DNA from: Pseudo-nitzschia pungens | Taxonomy: Eukaryota > Bacillariophyta > Bacillariophyceae > Bacillariales > Bacillariaceae | Length of the DNA stretch: 64,000 bases | Reading direction: 5' to 3' | Assembly (NCBI GenBank): GCA_037355855.1 | Contig: CM074760.1 | Location: forward strand, 4,084,501-4,148,500 | Shown here: one piece after another, positions 28,962 through 40,386 of the stretch | Layout: every line of letters begins with the position of its first letter | Numbering within the stretch: the stretch's first letter is position 1 | Program-made: the position numbers and the translations under genes | The notes under the pieces: model-generated | Databases searched by the model: none | The model's input: only the letters and a program-made list of their open reading frames with translations | What the model was told of the DNA's origin: nothing

Positions 28962-31729
28962 CCAATATCCAAGGAAGTCTGTTTCTTGTACGGCCCAATC
29001 ACATTTGAGTGGGTTGCATTTAAGTCCATTCTGGTTGAGCCGGTCTAAGATCTTGTCAATGGTCTTCATGTGGAGGTCAAAGGATCCATTGGTCCAGACG
29101 CCAATATCATCAATATAGACAGTGCAGTCAGTGTCTTGTAGGATGTCTTCCATTAGTTGCTGGGCAACATCTGGAGAGACTTTGACACCCATTGGTAGTC
29201 TTTGGTATTCATAGCAACCATACAGCGTCACTATTGTACAAAGCTTCTTGCTTGCGTCATCGAGTTCAAAGCAGTAGTATTGCATAGACAAGTCAATCTT
29301 GGTGAAGTGAGCGTACTTGCCTCGCTTGTTCATGATATCCTGTATCCTAGGGATTGGATAAGGGCGTCTCTCAAGGAGTTCATTGAGTTCCCTGAAGTCT
29401 GATACCCATTGGACCCTGTTGTCTTTCTTTGGTACTATAAAGGTTGGAAAGGCCCATTCGGGCGGTCCAGTGCAACGCTTGAGGACTCCGTCGTTACAAA
29501 GATTCTGGAGCTCCCTTTTGAATAGGTCTTCTCTTTTGTATGCAACTGGATAAGGCTTCTTGTGTATGGGTTTGGATCCGGGCTTCAGTCTTAGAGAGAT
29601 CTTCTTGTGAAGGTACTTGCCAAGTTCTCCATTGAAGACATTAGGATACTTGTTTAGTATTGCTTGGAACTGCTGCTGCTCTGCTTTGGACATGTGCGAT
29701 TGTTGCTGTGCGACTGTAGATGGATCTGTTTCTTGGTAGGCTCTGTCAAGAATCCCCTTGGACTTGTATGGATTGGCAAAGGAGAGATCATCAGCAAAGA
29801 GTTCAGCGTCTTCTAGTTCTTCTATGAGCATGTTGTAGTTGTCATGGTATAAGGACGTGTCCTTCATAGGAATGGTTCGATCCATCCATTGAACTGCTCC
29901 TTCTTTGAATAGGAGATTGATCTTTGCTAGGTGGAGAAAGTCTCTGCCTAGTATCAGATCATATTTGCAGTTGGGGGAATGGAAGAGCCTTGACTCTTGT
30001 CGGTCGATGGTATAGTTGCCAAACTCTTGTAGCTTGATGTTCTTCATGATGACATACTCTGTAGTATCGAAGCTTCCATTGGCAGTAGTGGTCAAGACTT
30101 GGTGCTTGCTTCGGAGTGGCAGTGTGCCAAATGGTACTGCTCTTTTGTTGATTAGGGTTCCAGAGGCTCCACTATCTAGTAGGGCTAGTAGTGGTCTTGA
30201 TTTCATGGGGATGCCTTGTATGTACTGTACTGTGGTTAAAAGAATAGGAGCCATGTTGCTCTTATTCGGGGATGCCTGTTCTGCTGTATTTCCGGTTGTA
30301 TTTCCAGCAGTCGACAGCAGCTTTAAATAATTTTGCTCCAGCGCACCTCCTTTGGTGTAGTCTTTGGAGTTTCCGGGATTGCAATAGAGATTTTTTGCTG
30401 TACCGGTAGACCAATTCCTTGCTAGTGACAAGGTTGGTCCATTTGTTTCTGCTGCTGTCTGATCGGTTGCGTCTGTACCCTTGGATCGATTCGGTGTTCG
30501 ATTCGTATCCGTGTTCGATATATCCTGTAGGATGTTGCGAACGATTGTTTTTGCTGCTGTTGTAGCAGGCTCTGGTGCTGCGTTTGCAGTCTTTGCTGAG
30601 CTTTCAACAGGAATACTCCATCCTGTAGGTTTCTTCCCCTCTTTCTCCGGGAGATCCCCTCCATGCGTCATCCCAGGCAGCAGTGCTGCACTGGCATCCA
30701 GGGCCTGTGGCGCCGGAGGCAAGGTGATTGCTGGTTTTGGTGGACCTGTGGGTCGCTTGTTGGAGGAGTGCTGACGCACTCGTCATGGGAGCCAAATAAG
30801 GTCTCCATCGATGCTCCTTTCAGTTTGTCCGCCATGTTCGAGATGGTATGATTTCATTGCTGCTTTCATGTGGGCCTGGAAGGCTTCGTTGCTGCCGATT
30901 GTGTGGCAGTGGAAGGCTTCCTTTGTATTGGGGTTCGATCCCTTATTGTTGTTGTTGCTGGGTCCCTTGTAGTTCTTGGAGTACTTGTTCTTAGGACATT
31001 CAGACCAGTCGTGGTTATGGCCTTGAATTCGACAGGGATTGGATTTCTTCTTGTTTTTGTTCTGATTGTTGTTGTGGTTAGCAGAGCGTTTCTTGCTGTT
31101 GTGAGAGGAATTAGAACTATTAGGACGTCTCCCATTGTTCTTGTTCTTCTGCTTGCTGAGTCCGTCGAGACTGCTCATGTGGTCCACAATGAATTGCGCA
31201 GTAGTTTGTCTCGTAACGCCAAGATGGATTCGGACGTAGTCTTCGATCCAGCTGTTGGGGTAGCTGTGGAGCAATATGGTGAGTTGTTGCAGATGGTCCA
31301 GATCGGCCACGTAGCCATGTAGCTTGGATGTATATTTCATGAGGACCATGAGCCAATCTGTGTGGTCTTTGCAGGTCGATTCGACTTTCTTCTTGCACGC
31401 CGCGCTTCTAAGATAGATGTGCATGAGATCACGCGCATCTTCTGCGTTGCAGTAGAGCTTGATAAAGGCCTTGAATGCTGATTCGAAGCCATCTCTTGTC
31501 AGTGGATAAACTTGTTGGTTATTTCCTCGAGTTGTTCTTGAGAGCGTTTGCCACTTAGTTTGAGCGTCGACACATAGGCACCTGCCAAAGTACTTGATGA
31601 GCTGGTTGTTTGGTATGCCTAGGTCTTCTGCGGCGTTCATGAAGGCGTCTTTGGTGTGGAGTAGTTCTTCTAGTCCTCCTTTGTCTGTAAAGAGGGGGAC
31701 CTTGACGCTATCCGAGTGATCTTCTGCAT

Positions 31730-34700
31730 ATAATATAATATACGTATTTAAATAACTTTAATCACCAAAGGTGAAACTAAATTACTCAGTCTGTAACCAG
31801 ACTTTAACGTCGCCTCCATCATAGAGTCAGGACCCCAAGTGGCAGAGCGACAAATTTTCAAACAAACCTTGAACATCAAGCAGGGAAAAAGACAAAACAA
31901 GTCCCACAAAATGGGGACTTGAGAGAAAATGAGATGGGATGATATTGGGATTCAAACCAGTATCAAAAGGGATGGGACAGGATAAGAAGCAGGAAAAGAA
32001 GACAAAACCAAGGTACAAAGTGTAATCAACCCTGAGGTCCAGTAAGCCAGGCTCTGAGGAGAGCAGCCTCTTGTTGGTATGGCTGCACTGGTTGGACAGG
32101 TGCTGCATATTGCTTCCTGGCAAGGTGGATGGTTGCAAGCCACTGCCTCTTGGCAGTCAGGGTGTAACCTTGTAGGACTTGGAAAGGGGTTTGTAACAGG
32201 GAGTGTGACTGGGGAAGTGCACCAGCTGCACCAATTGCCAATTCTGAAGTGATGGAAGCATCAAGAGATTGGTGTTGTTCAGCATCCAGGGTTCCCCCAG
32301 GACCATGGAGTCGTTCATTCCGATAGGTCCAAAGATCCCAGGAGGTAAGAAAGAACTGATGGATGATAGCTGTAGCCCAACGTTTGGGAGAGCGCTTGCT
32401 TCCAATGTGGGAGTATTAGTCAGCCTGGATTTGGTACCAGCGAGGAGACCACCTACCAAGAAGCCAGTTGTGCCAACCAATAGTCCTCTGTGCTCTGACA
32501 GCAGAAGCAATTGCAAGTGAGTAGGATGATGGATAAATTCTCTGGCCCTTCCGAACTCTGGTGAGAAGATCCACAATGGCAACAACCAATGATGGATCAG
32601 TTTGTTCAACTTCAAGCCTCTTCTGCAGGGGCCCCTTGAAAGCAGACACACTGTGCTGTACTGCCCCAGTGTCCTTGCAGGAGAGCACATGAGAAACCTT
32701 CTCGTTGTCTGCATCACACAATGGGCACCTGGAGTGATCCTGATACTGGTAGTGGAGGAGTTGGTTGCCAACACCAATGCATCCAGAAGCAAATTTGACA
32801 AACCACCTTTGCATGCCAGGAGGTAGACGCTTGAAGGCAGACAGATGGGCACACCAATGGATGGAACTCAGAACGGGTTGTGGAATAGGAATATCATGGT
32901 GGGTCTGCCAGTATTTAAGAAGAGGAGGACCAGAAATAGCAACATGCAAAGCATTCTGATCAAACCTTGAACACTTGCAACCATTGAGAGAAAAGGCCCA
33001 GGGCTCAAACACAAGTCTGGGATGGTGATGGGCAGAAGCTCTATGGGCAGAGAGAAATGCCTTTGCCATGCTGTCAACCTGATGATTGCGAAGGGCCCAC
33101 CAATCAAGAAAGATTCCGGCTTGATGTCCCTGAACCCACTGAAAGTTCACAGAAATTGGCAGGGCAGAAATCATGTTTCTGATGACATAAACATAATCAA
33201 AAGACTTTTGGGAAATCACCAATGGCCAATATCCCTGAGCCTGTTTGAGAGCTGTGTCACCGTCCAGAGCAATGGTGATAGAGCCAGAAGCAATATCAAA
33301 GATACTCACCAGAGCAGTGCAACAGGTGAGAACTCCAATGATGCCTGCCAGTTCACTCCTATAGGATGATTGATCCTCAGGGGATCCACTGACAAAATTA
33401 CAGCCAGTGAGGAACAAAGAAGCAGTCTTGGTGGAGGTATTGGGTGACATAATGAAAGCAGAAGTTCCTCTGAGTAGGTCAGGATCAAATGAACCATCAC
33501 AGACAGCACTGGCAGTGCCACTCTGGATAGCATCAACAAGGTGCTGACAGCCAGCCTGTGGTAGAGAATATTGGTGGAGAAGTACCCTTGGAGACTCACA
33601 GAGTGCATCAAAGGCATCTGCCGGGGAAGCTGGAAGAGAATCAAATGGATTGTACTCCAGAGGATCCATGTCAGGAGGTTCAGAAACAAAGGCTGAAGAC
33701 CCAACAACGCGGACAACTTGGCCACAAATAACAGGGCAGACAAGCACATCAGCACAGGCTGGTTTGTCAGAAAGGATTTCAGAAGTGACCCTGTATCTGC
33801 CCCTGCCTTGGGAGATGCTCACAATCCAGCCAGTAGAATTTTTGCAGAATATTCTATTGGTGGATAGAGACATAAACCAAGGCCAAAGAGAAGCCGTCTG
33901 GGGAGAGAGCCAATGCCCAAGGTGAAAAGAAGGAGCCAGTGCCCTGGCTGCAGGGGGTGGACAGGGGGGAAGAAAACAGGTTTGAAGAGCCTTAGTCCAT
34001 AAGCGCTGTGCTGTTGGAGGCCAAGGTGGGGGAGGACATCTCGGCCAGTCAAGATGATCCCTCAAGTGATTGGAGGATGTCAGCTGGAAAGCCATGGGAG
34101 AGAGTCTTTTCCCATCTGGAGTACAAATGTCAGCAAGGGAGATAGCCTTGAGTGACATGCGCATGTGATTCAAGAGGGACAAGTCAGCACCTCGGAAGCC
34201 AGCGTTGACAAAGGCTTGCATGAGATAACAGTCATTGGAACGTAGCAGGGGAAGATCTGGGAAGTCTTCAAACAAGCTCACAGGGTGAACAGAGAAAAAC
34301 TTCCACACATGTTTGTACCAGCAAGGAGTGACGTAGGAAGCAAAAGGATGATATGGTGTGACACCAAGATGGAGAGGAAACCCAAGTTCGAGCCGGAGAG
34401 ACTCAGCAGTTAGCCTGAGAATCCGACCAGTTTGGGAGGACCTGACAGATTCCTGAAAGAGAGTGGCAATATGACTGAACTCTTGGAGGAGGTAGGGATG
34501 AATGAAACCAAAGCCTTGATAGAGGGAAGGACCATAGAATACATGTCTGGGAAATGTCCGTGACATCCCTGCTTTATTCAGCACAGGAACAAGTGCTGGG
34601 TGAATGATCTTTGTCCAGGTGGCCTCATCAAGTTGCGTGACAGGCATGGGGTATTCAACAGACTTCATGAAAGAATACTTGAAGGTGTAGAGGGATGCGC

Positions 34701-34746
34701 CTTCTCACACTTGGAAGCCTTGAGTTGAGAGCCAAAAGACTGAGAC
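31730..34746 (-). mobile_element. LINE copy A, 5'-truncated
   Basis: A 3.0-kb fragment from the end of the reverse transcriptase region to the 3' end, tail (ATA)n at 31730, with a 13-bp target duplication TGATCTTCTGCAT (31717-31729; 34747-34759). 5' truncation with a variable target duplication is normal for LINEs. Confidence 0.9.
32026..34746 (-). pseudogene. LINE ORF2 C-terminal region (RNase H), copy A
   Basis: Holds the thumb/connection region (from MKSVEYPMPVTQLDEATW, ATG at 34668) and an RNase H domain with acidic residues in VCDGSFDPD, SSYRSELAG, ALDGDTAL and NHQVDSMAK, then a Cys-rich HYQYQDHSRCPLCDADNEKV. The frame ends early at TAA (32416-32418) where the full-length copy has TAC; homology continues to about 32026 (LRAWLTGPQG). 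The first reading frame ends at 34665 in an ATGA overlap with the ATG at 34668. Confidence 0.8.
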
Positions 34747-34995
34747 TGATCTTCTGCATCGTAAACCGACAGGGTGACGAGCTTGGGCTTGGAGCTGTCG
34801 AAGGAGCTCTTGTAGGAGATAGGAGGATCTCTGTATATTCCTGCCATGTTGAAAAGGTTGATGGGGAGTTGCTTGTCAGGGATACAAGGTGCCTCTCTTG
34901 TTGAGGATAGGAAATTTCAATGATTATTCGATCGGTTGTTCTGTTCAGTACTGAATTCTACTGTTTTCTACGTTGAAGATAAACAGTAATTACTG

Positions 34996-35255
34996 TGTTA
35001 CACTCTAAGGTAGAAAAATTGGAGTAGTATGAAAATTGTGACTAAAGTTTTAACTCTTAAGCGAGCTTTTCAATTTTCGTGTGAACGTTTGAATATGCGC
35101 AAGCGTGCCGTGCTAATATTTGAATAACAGCACACATGCATTGCTGGAGCGTCTGGCGTACAGTTTGAATTGTATTCAAACACCGGTCAGCTCGTATGTG
35201 GGATTCGGTTAATTATTTAGTCGTGATTCATGCTTGCCTACACTAGCATGTCACA
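34996..35255 (-). repeat. Family-A Gypsy 5' LTR
   Basis: Pair of the LTR at 24229-24487. It is followed on the minus strand by CAGTAATTACTG (34995-34984) and a leader of about 135 bp to the gag ATG. Confidence 0.88.
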
Positions 35256-35792
35256 TGGAGTACTGTGTCTATTTTTGCGAGGTGATCCTGTTCGGATTCC
35301 CCCTCTCTTTGGATGATTAGAATATCATCGATATAGACAAGGACATAGTCTAGATCCCCTAGTAGGTTCATCATGACTGACTGGAAGATGTCAGGTGCAC
35401 ATGCAATCCCCATTGCCAGTCTCTTGTAGGCATATTTTCCCCATGGCAAGATGGTAGAGCAGATCTTTTGGCTCTCCTTGCAAATGGGAATGGTATGATA
35501 TCCTTGGGATAAGTCCAGCGCTGTAGCTGATTTGAACTTTTGCAGTCATTGGATTGTTTCCCCTATTCATGGTAGTGGGAATGGTTTCCTTTGGATGGCT
35601 GCATTCATTTTCCGGAGGTCTGTAAGGACCCGAATATTGCCTGTCTTCTTGGGTTGGCAGAACGTGGGAGATGCCCATGGTGAATCATCATCATCGGGGA
35701 AGTTTCTCTAGGACTCCAATATCACAGAGCCTATTGATTTCCTTTCGGAGTGCTTGTTCAAAGGCATGGGGCACAGAAAAGTACCTCTGCCA

Positions 35793-36110
35793 TGTAACAT
35801 GTTAATGTTACGATCCTACGATAGTCTCTAAATGATTATTGAATCCCGCATGTACTCCAATATATGTGGTATTCATGTATGTATGTTTGGTACATATACA
35901 CATACAGTTGGATACTGATTCAAGTATCAAGATAAAAATATCAAGAGTCTTATGACTCGCTGATAATCTTCGATCGCTCATTCATTCCATACTCAAGAAA
36001 TCATTCCCATCTCGTAAAGTATTCAACCATTCACAATTTTATAATTATTTCTTTATTAAAATACCTCTATCGCGTACCACTCCATCTAATTTCTACCCTA
36101 GAGTGTTACA
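35793..36110 (+). repeat. Solo LTR, family B
   Basis: 318 bp, TGTAACATGTTAATG to GAGTGTTACA, flanked by TGCCA and TGCCG, a 5-bp duplication with one transition. Confidence 0.85.
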
Positions 36111-36420
36111 TGCCGGACCGGTTTGACCCCTGGTTGGAGTTCGATCGATACCAGTTCAATGTTTTTGAGCAGTCCCAGGCCTCCTCCGACGAGAGTAGGG
36201 AACTTCTTCAATGTTTTCTTTAAGGCTTCCTTGGACTCGTCTGTAATCTCCAGGTCATTGACCATAGCGTCTATATCAACTTTGGAGTAGTCTGCATCCA
36301 GAATTTTGGATTGCCTCTCTTCCTCCCATTGGAGGATTGGACTCTGTGTGTTGGCAAAGAATACTGCCTCACATTTGTCCGGCTCAGAGAGCTCCCCCAT
36401 TCCCTTCATGGGGATGGAGT

Positions 36421-36789
36421 TGTGACGGGCTGGCGTAGCCTTACTACGAGAGGCTCTAAATGATTATTGAATCCCGCATATACTCCAATATGTAGGATAT
36501 TCATGTACATATACTGAATATTCAACGTACAAGAATACACATGCAATCCAATACTAATTGGATATTCAAATATCAAGATAAACAAAGATTCAAGTGACTC
36601 AACGATTATTGATATTATGCCCGACGAACAATAATATCATTGTTCGATCATTCATTCCATACTCAAGGAATCATTCCCATCTCGTAAAGTATTCAACCAT
36701 TCTCTTTTATAACACAATTTATTAATCACACATCTTTAAAATACCTCTATCCCGTATTATTCCGTCTAATTCTACTCTAGACCGTAACA
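36421..36789 (+). repeat. 5' LTR of the gag-only element (family B)
   Basis: TGTGACGGGCTGG to CTAGACCGTAACA. It is followed by CAGTAATTACTG. Confidence 0.92.
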
Positions 36790-37019
36790 CAGTAATTACT
36801 GTTTGTGCTTTAAAGTAGAAACAGAACCAAATCAGTACTGAATCCAAAACAACCTTTACCTTAAACAACAGGGATACATCGATACCCTGACAAGCAAAAT
36901 CCTACAATCGGAACCAAGCTTCGAAACGCCGATCGAAATCTACGAATCGATCGAACGAAACAACCGCAGTTACGACGCGATCGATCGCACACCGAATCGA
37001 TCGAACGATACGAATCAAC

Positions 37020-38123
37020 ATGGCAGGACTATACAGAGATCCTCCAATCCCTTACAAGAGAGCCTTCGACAGCTCCAATCCCAAGCTTGTTACGCTGACA
37101 GTTTACAACGCCGAAGATCAAGAAGATAGTGTCAAAGTCCCTCTATTCACCAATATCGATCTAGAAGAACTGCTGCATACAGAAGAAGCCTTCCAAAACG
37201 CAGCTGAAGACCTTGATCTACCAGTAACCAAATATATCAAATACTTTGGTCGGTGCCTTTGCATCGATGCCCAAACCAAGTGGAGAGCCTTAACAAGAAG
37301 CCAACGTGATTATCCAACTACAAGAAATGGATACAAGCAAGCTCTCTCAGCCTTCATCAAGCAAGAATACTGCAGCGCCAAAGATGCAAAAGATATCATG
37401 CATACATACCTTCGAACGCTGAAGAAATCCAATGAAGCCTCATGCAAAGACCATGCAGACCGAATGGAACAGCTCTTCAAATACACTGCAAAACTACAGG
37501 GCTTTGCATCTGATCTAAACCACTTACAACAGATGACAATCTTGCTCCACAGTTTCCCAAATGAATGGATTGAAGACTACTGCAGAATCCATAGTGGAAT
37601 CAGACAGCACACCACCGTGCAGTTCATTGTAGACCACATGAGCTCCCTCGATCGATTGAGCAAAAAGAATAACTCCACCGACAATCCATACGATTCTGAT
37701 ATCAACAGCGTCAGCAATCAGTCCTACAATTCCGACAGCGATTCAAACGCCAACAGCAGCGCTTCGAATGCCAAAAACAACAACAGCTCTAATTCAGACA
37801 GCGACAGCAACGCTGAATCTGAAGACGAGGACGAAGAAGAATCAAACAATACTAACAACAGCAAACGCAAGTACAGCAACCCTTGCAGAATTGCAGGACA
37901 CGACCATGATTGGTCTGAATGTCCAAGAAATAAATATTCCAAAAGAAATAAGAGCAATAGCAGCAACAACAGTACTGCTTCGGCTCCCAGCAATGAAACT
38001 GGAAGCACCGCTTCCAATGAATCCTTCCAAGCTTACATCAAGCAAGCAATGGAAACCTATTGCATGCAACATGGCGGACGAGTCGAAAGAAACTTCGACG
38101 GCAGTCCTACGTGGCAACCATAG
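37020..38123 (+). CDS. Gag of the gag-only LTR element
   Basis: An intact 367-residue Gag from the ATG at 37020 to TAG at 38121-38123. It begins MAGLYRDPPIPYKRAFDSSN, continues KVPLFTNIDLEELLHTEEAF and YIKYFGRCLCIDAQTKWRAL, has a long Ser/Asn/Asp/Glu-rich segment (about residues 222-280), and ends with the box CRIAGHDHDWSECPRNKYSK and HGGRVERNFDGSPTWQP. It aligns along its length with the Gag of the family-A Gypsy, and its stop falls at the same place. It should form particles that package its own RNA, relying on enzymes from a relative. An upstream leader rich in ATCGATCG-type words (36920-37015) precedes it. That the frame is undamaged argues for recent selection or recent birth. Confidence 0.9.
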   Translation: MAGLYRDPPIPYKRAFDSSNPKLVTLTVYNAEDQEDSVKVPLFTNIDLEELLHTEEAFQNAAEDLDLPVTKYIKYFGRCLCIDAQTKWRALTRSQRDYPTTRNGYKQALSAFIKQEYCSAKDAKDIMHTYLRTLKKSNEASCKDHADRMEQLFKYTAKLQGFASDLNHLQQMTILLHSFPNEWIEDYCRIHSGIRQHTTVQFIVDHMSSLDRLSKKNNSTDNPYDSDINSVSNQSYNSDSDSNANSSASNAKNNNSSNSDSDSNAESEDEDEEESNNTNNSKRKYSNPCRIAGHDHDWSECPRNKYSKRNKSNSSNNSTASAPSNETGSTASNESFQAYIKQAMETYCMQHGGRVERNFDGSPTWQP

Positions 38124-39298
38124 CCACTAAAACCAAACAACAATATAAGGATCACGAATCCAGCACCGTGCCTTCAGCGCCACTGGCCCTGATTGCCAGC
38201 ACAGCACTGCTGTCTGGGATGACGCATGGAGGAGAGCTCCCAGAAGGGGAAGGAACCTACAGAGATGAGCCCTGTTGCAACAAACAAAATGTTCGAACTA
38301 AATACAAGCGCTCAAGACCGATCCAGAGTGACGGCGACAATCAACCAAATCAAATAAAAATAACAGATTCATATGGCAAATAAATAATAGCAAAAGGTTC
38401 GGACGCGAACCAATTGCACGGGTACAGACGCTACAGCCATGAATCAATCGAATCGCATCAAATCATATCGATATCGATATCGATACGGTGACAGAGGCAA
38501 AACATAATAATCGAATCGAATTATATATCGATATCGATAAGGGTACAGACGCAAAACAAAAAATAGGGTACAGCAGCAGCAATAACAAGGGCAACATTGT
38601 TCCGGACAAACAAATAGTCCACAGGAAGCTCCAAAGATAAAAGAGCAATCCCACAAAAAAATTATACTCTACACCCACAGAGGTGCTCTGGAGTTACAAA
38701 AATTCACCACTCCAATCGACTGCTGCAAATACACCCACACAAAAGACCGGATAAAGTATACGGCATTTCGCAAAATACAAAATAACAATAACTAACAATG
38801 CGTCCCTTCTCTGCTTGAACACATACAATCGCAGATACGGCAAGCACGCATCCAACGCTCCGGCTTTTCACCTACCTTAACTCCTATCACAGGAGGTGTT
38901 TTTATGCCTACCAAGAGCAACTATTTTGGCAACGATCAATCGATTTCAAATCAACCTACCGGTAATTTACAAACTTACTAAATCCGCTCCACTACCACGA
39001 GAGGTACATCACAGTTGGGGGAGGAAAAGAATTTTCTTCGACTCTTTTTCTATTTTTACCATGTCTTTACGACCTTTCTCAAGAACAAGAAACAAAAATC
39101 TTCGATTTTCAGTATCACGAAGAACCTTCTTCAATCCCAGTTCAATCTACATTACCATATATCTTCGAAATATTTCAAATGGCATATATCATCTTCAACC
39201 GGTTCTCCAAACAAGCATATATCCTCAACCGATGCTACTCAACTCCGAACCTATTCTATTGAACCACATGCAAACTTCACCTAATCATTGGGGAACTA
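38124..39298 (+). other. Non-coding 3' interior of the gag-only element
   Basis: No open frame of note. Bases 38165-38260 align with the start of the Gypsy pol (CTGGGATGACGCATGGAGG), 38470-38540 hold expanded ATCGAT words, and 38640-38740 align with a later part of pol N-terminal DNA (CAGAGGTGCTCTGGAGTTAC). Confidence 0.6.
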
Positions 39299-39667
39299 TG
39301 TGACGGGCTGGCGTAGCCTTACTACGAGAGGCTCTAAATGATTATTGAATCCCGCATATAATCCAATATGTAGGATATTCATGTACATATACTGAATATT
39401 CAACGTACAAGAATACACATGCAATCCAATACTAATTGGATATTCAAATATCAAGATAAACAAAGATTCAAGTGACTCAACGATTATTGATATTATGCCC
39501 GACGAACAATAATATCATTGTTCGATCATTCATTCCATACTCAAGGAATCATTCCCATCTCGTAAAGTATTCAACCATTCTCTTTTATAACACAATTTAT
39601 TAATCACACATCTTTAAAATACCTCTATCCCGTATTATTCCGTCTAATTCTACTCTAGACCGTAACA
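39299..39667 (+). repeat. 3' LTR of the gag-only element (family B)
   Basis: Identical to the 5' LTR except for CATATAATCC in place of CATATACTCC. Confidence 0.92.
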
Positions 39668-40386
39668 GGAGTCACCCTGCCACTCGATTGTTCGGGAGCT
39701 GTATTTTATATCCAGTCCCAGTTGTGCCATCAGATCGGATCCTATGATCATGTCATAGGGCACCTCCTCATGGTGGTGATATTCATCCACTTGGAAGGTC
39801 CATTTGATGGTCTTGGAGTTTGAAAATTCTATCAGTCGTAGTCCCACTGAAGCCGCAGACTTGGTTCAAAACTTGCCCCCATAGGTGTTGTAGGTGACAG
39901 ATCTCTGGTCTCGGTTCGTTAGTTGACTCCGGTTGACAAAATGCCTTAAAATGATGGATTTGGAGCATCCGGTGTCCAGTAGGCCCCGGAGCATCCTTCC
40001 CCTTCCTCTGTGGTCCAATACCTCCACACAGACGTCCACAAACCTGTTGATTATGCGGGGTCCAGTGTGGATGGTATCGACCATTCAGTTGTGGGATCCT
40101 TTCTTCTTGAAGGTCTTCCTGTATTTTCTTCTGTACTCTTTGAGTTCTTGTTCAGAGATATTGATCTCGTTGTCTGAGACCTCATGGTCAGCTTGGGCCG
40201 TTGCCAGTAAGTAGGAGTACTCATGGTTTGATAGGTTCCTTCCCCAGTGGGGTTTGGAGTGTTGCTCGTTGTCTGAGTCTTCTTTTGCCACAAAGTGCTC
40301 CTTGAGCAAGTTGATGGTCTCCCGGTTGAATTTCCCCTTCTTGGAGGGTCCTCTGGTTAGTTTCCAGCATTTGCCGGCGTGGACCT

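Larger units (their letters stand above)
24517..30782 (-). pseudogene. Gypsy pol (PR-RT-RNase H-IN), interrupted twice
   Basis: The reading frame is intact in three pieces: 30782-28962, 28697-27839 and 25748-24517. Protease has LLALLDSGASGTLI; reverse transcriptase has FTKIDLSMQYYCFEL and CTVYIDDIGVW; RNase H has FELYTDASDLQLGAAI and VYTDHKNL. Integrase has a zinc-binding YHLLLGHCG...CPDDC, then catalytic Asp (VHIDLIGPWK), Asp (VHDNGGEFLG) and Glu (PQANAICERVHHTV). Removing the solo LTR and the inserted non-LTR element with one copy of each target duplication restores continuity. Pol follows gag in the same frame after a single TGA (30783-30785), so it was probably made by stop-codon readthrough. 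No other inactivating change is apparent. Confidence 0.88.
30783..34847 (-). pseudogene. Gypsy gag, interrupted by a LINE
   Basis: Starts at the ATG at 34847 (MAGIYRDPPISYKSSFDSSK), breaks at the LINE insertion (31730-34746; target duplication TGATCTTCTGCAT), resumes at about 31716 (HSDSVKVPLFTDK) and ends at 30783-30785 with ...DGDLIWLP then TGA. The C-terminal half has an Asn/Lys-rich basic stretch and a CRIQGHNHDWSECPKNKYSK motif, the C-H-H-C box typical of diatom Gypsy Gag. Except for the LINE the frame is undamaged. Confidence 0.88.
24229..35255 (-). mobile_element. Gypsy retrotransposon, family A, with nested insertions
   Basis: The LTRs at 24229-24487 (3') and 34996-35255 (5') are about 95% identical and share features absent from the other family-A copies (CATGCTTGCCTACACTAGC), so they are a pair. 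Inside, on the minus strand: leader, gag, pol with PR-RT-RNase H-IN. Three later insertions break it: a solo family-A LTR (28698-28961), a non-autonomous non-LTR element (25769-27818) and a 5'-truncated LINE (31730-34746). The flanks, GTGGA on the left and TGGAG on the right, do not form a clean target duplication. Confidence 0.85.
36421..39667 (+). mobile_element. Gag-only LTR element (TR-GAG-like), very young
   Basis: Complete element of 3247 bp: 369-bp LTRs at 36421-36789 and 39299-39667 that differ at a single base, and a perfect target duplication GGAGT (36416-36420; 39668-39672). Inside are a leader, one intact gag gene and 1.2 kb of non-coding sequence. There is no protease, reverse transcriptase or integrase. 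Parts of the 3' interior (38170-38760) still align with the start of the family-A pol, showing that it descends from an autonomous Gypsy by loss of pol. Confidence 0.92.

Noticed and set aside
36421..39667. The gag-only element as simply a damaged copy of the family-A Gypsy
   Set aside because: Its LTRs belong to a different family from the Gypsy here, are nearly identical to each other and have a perfect target duplication, so it moved in this form.
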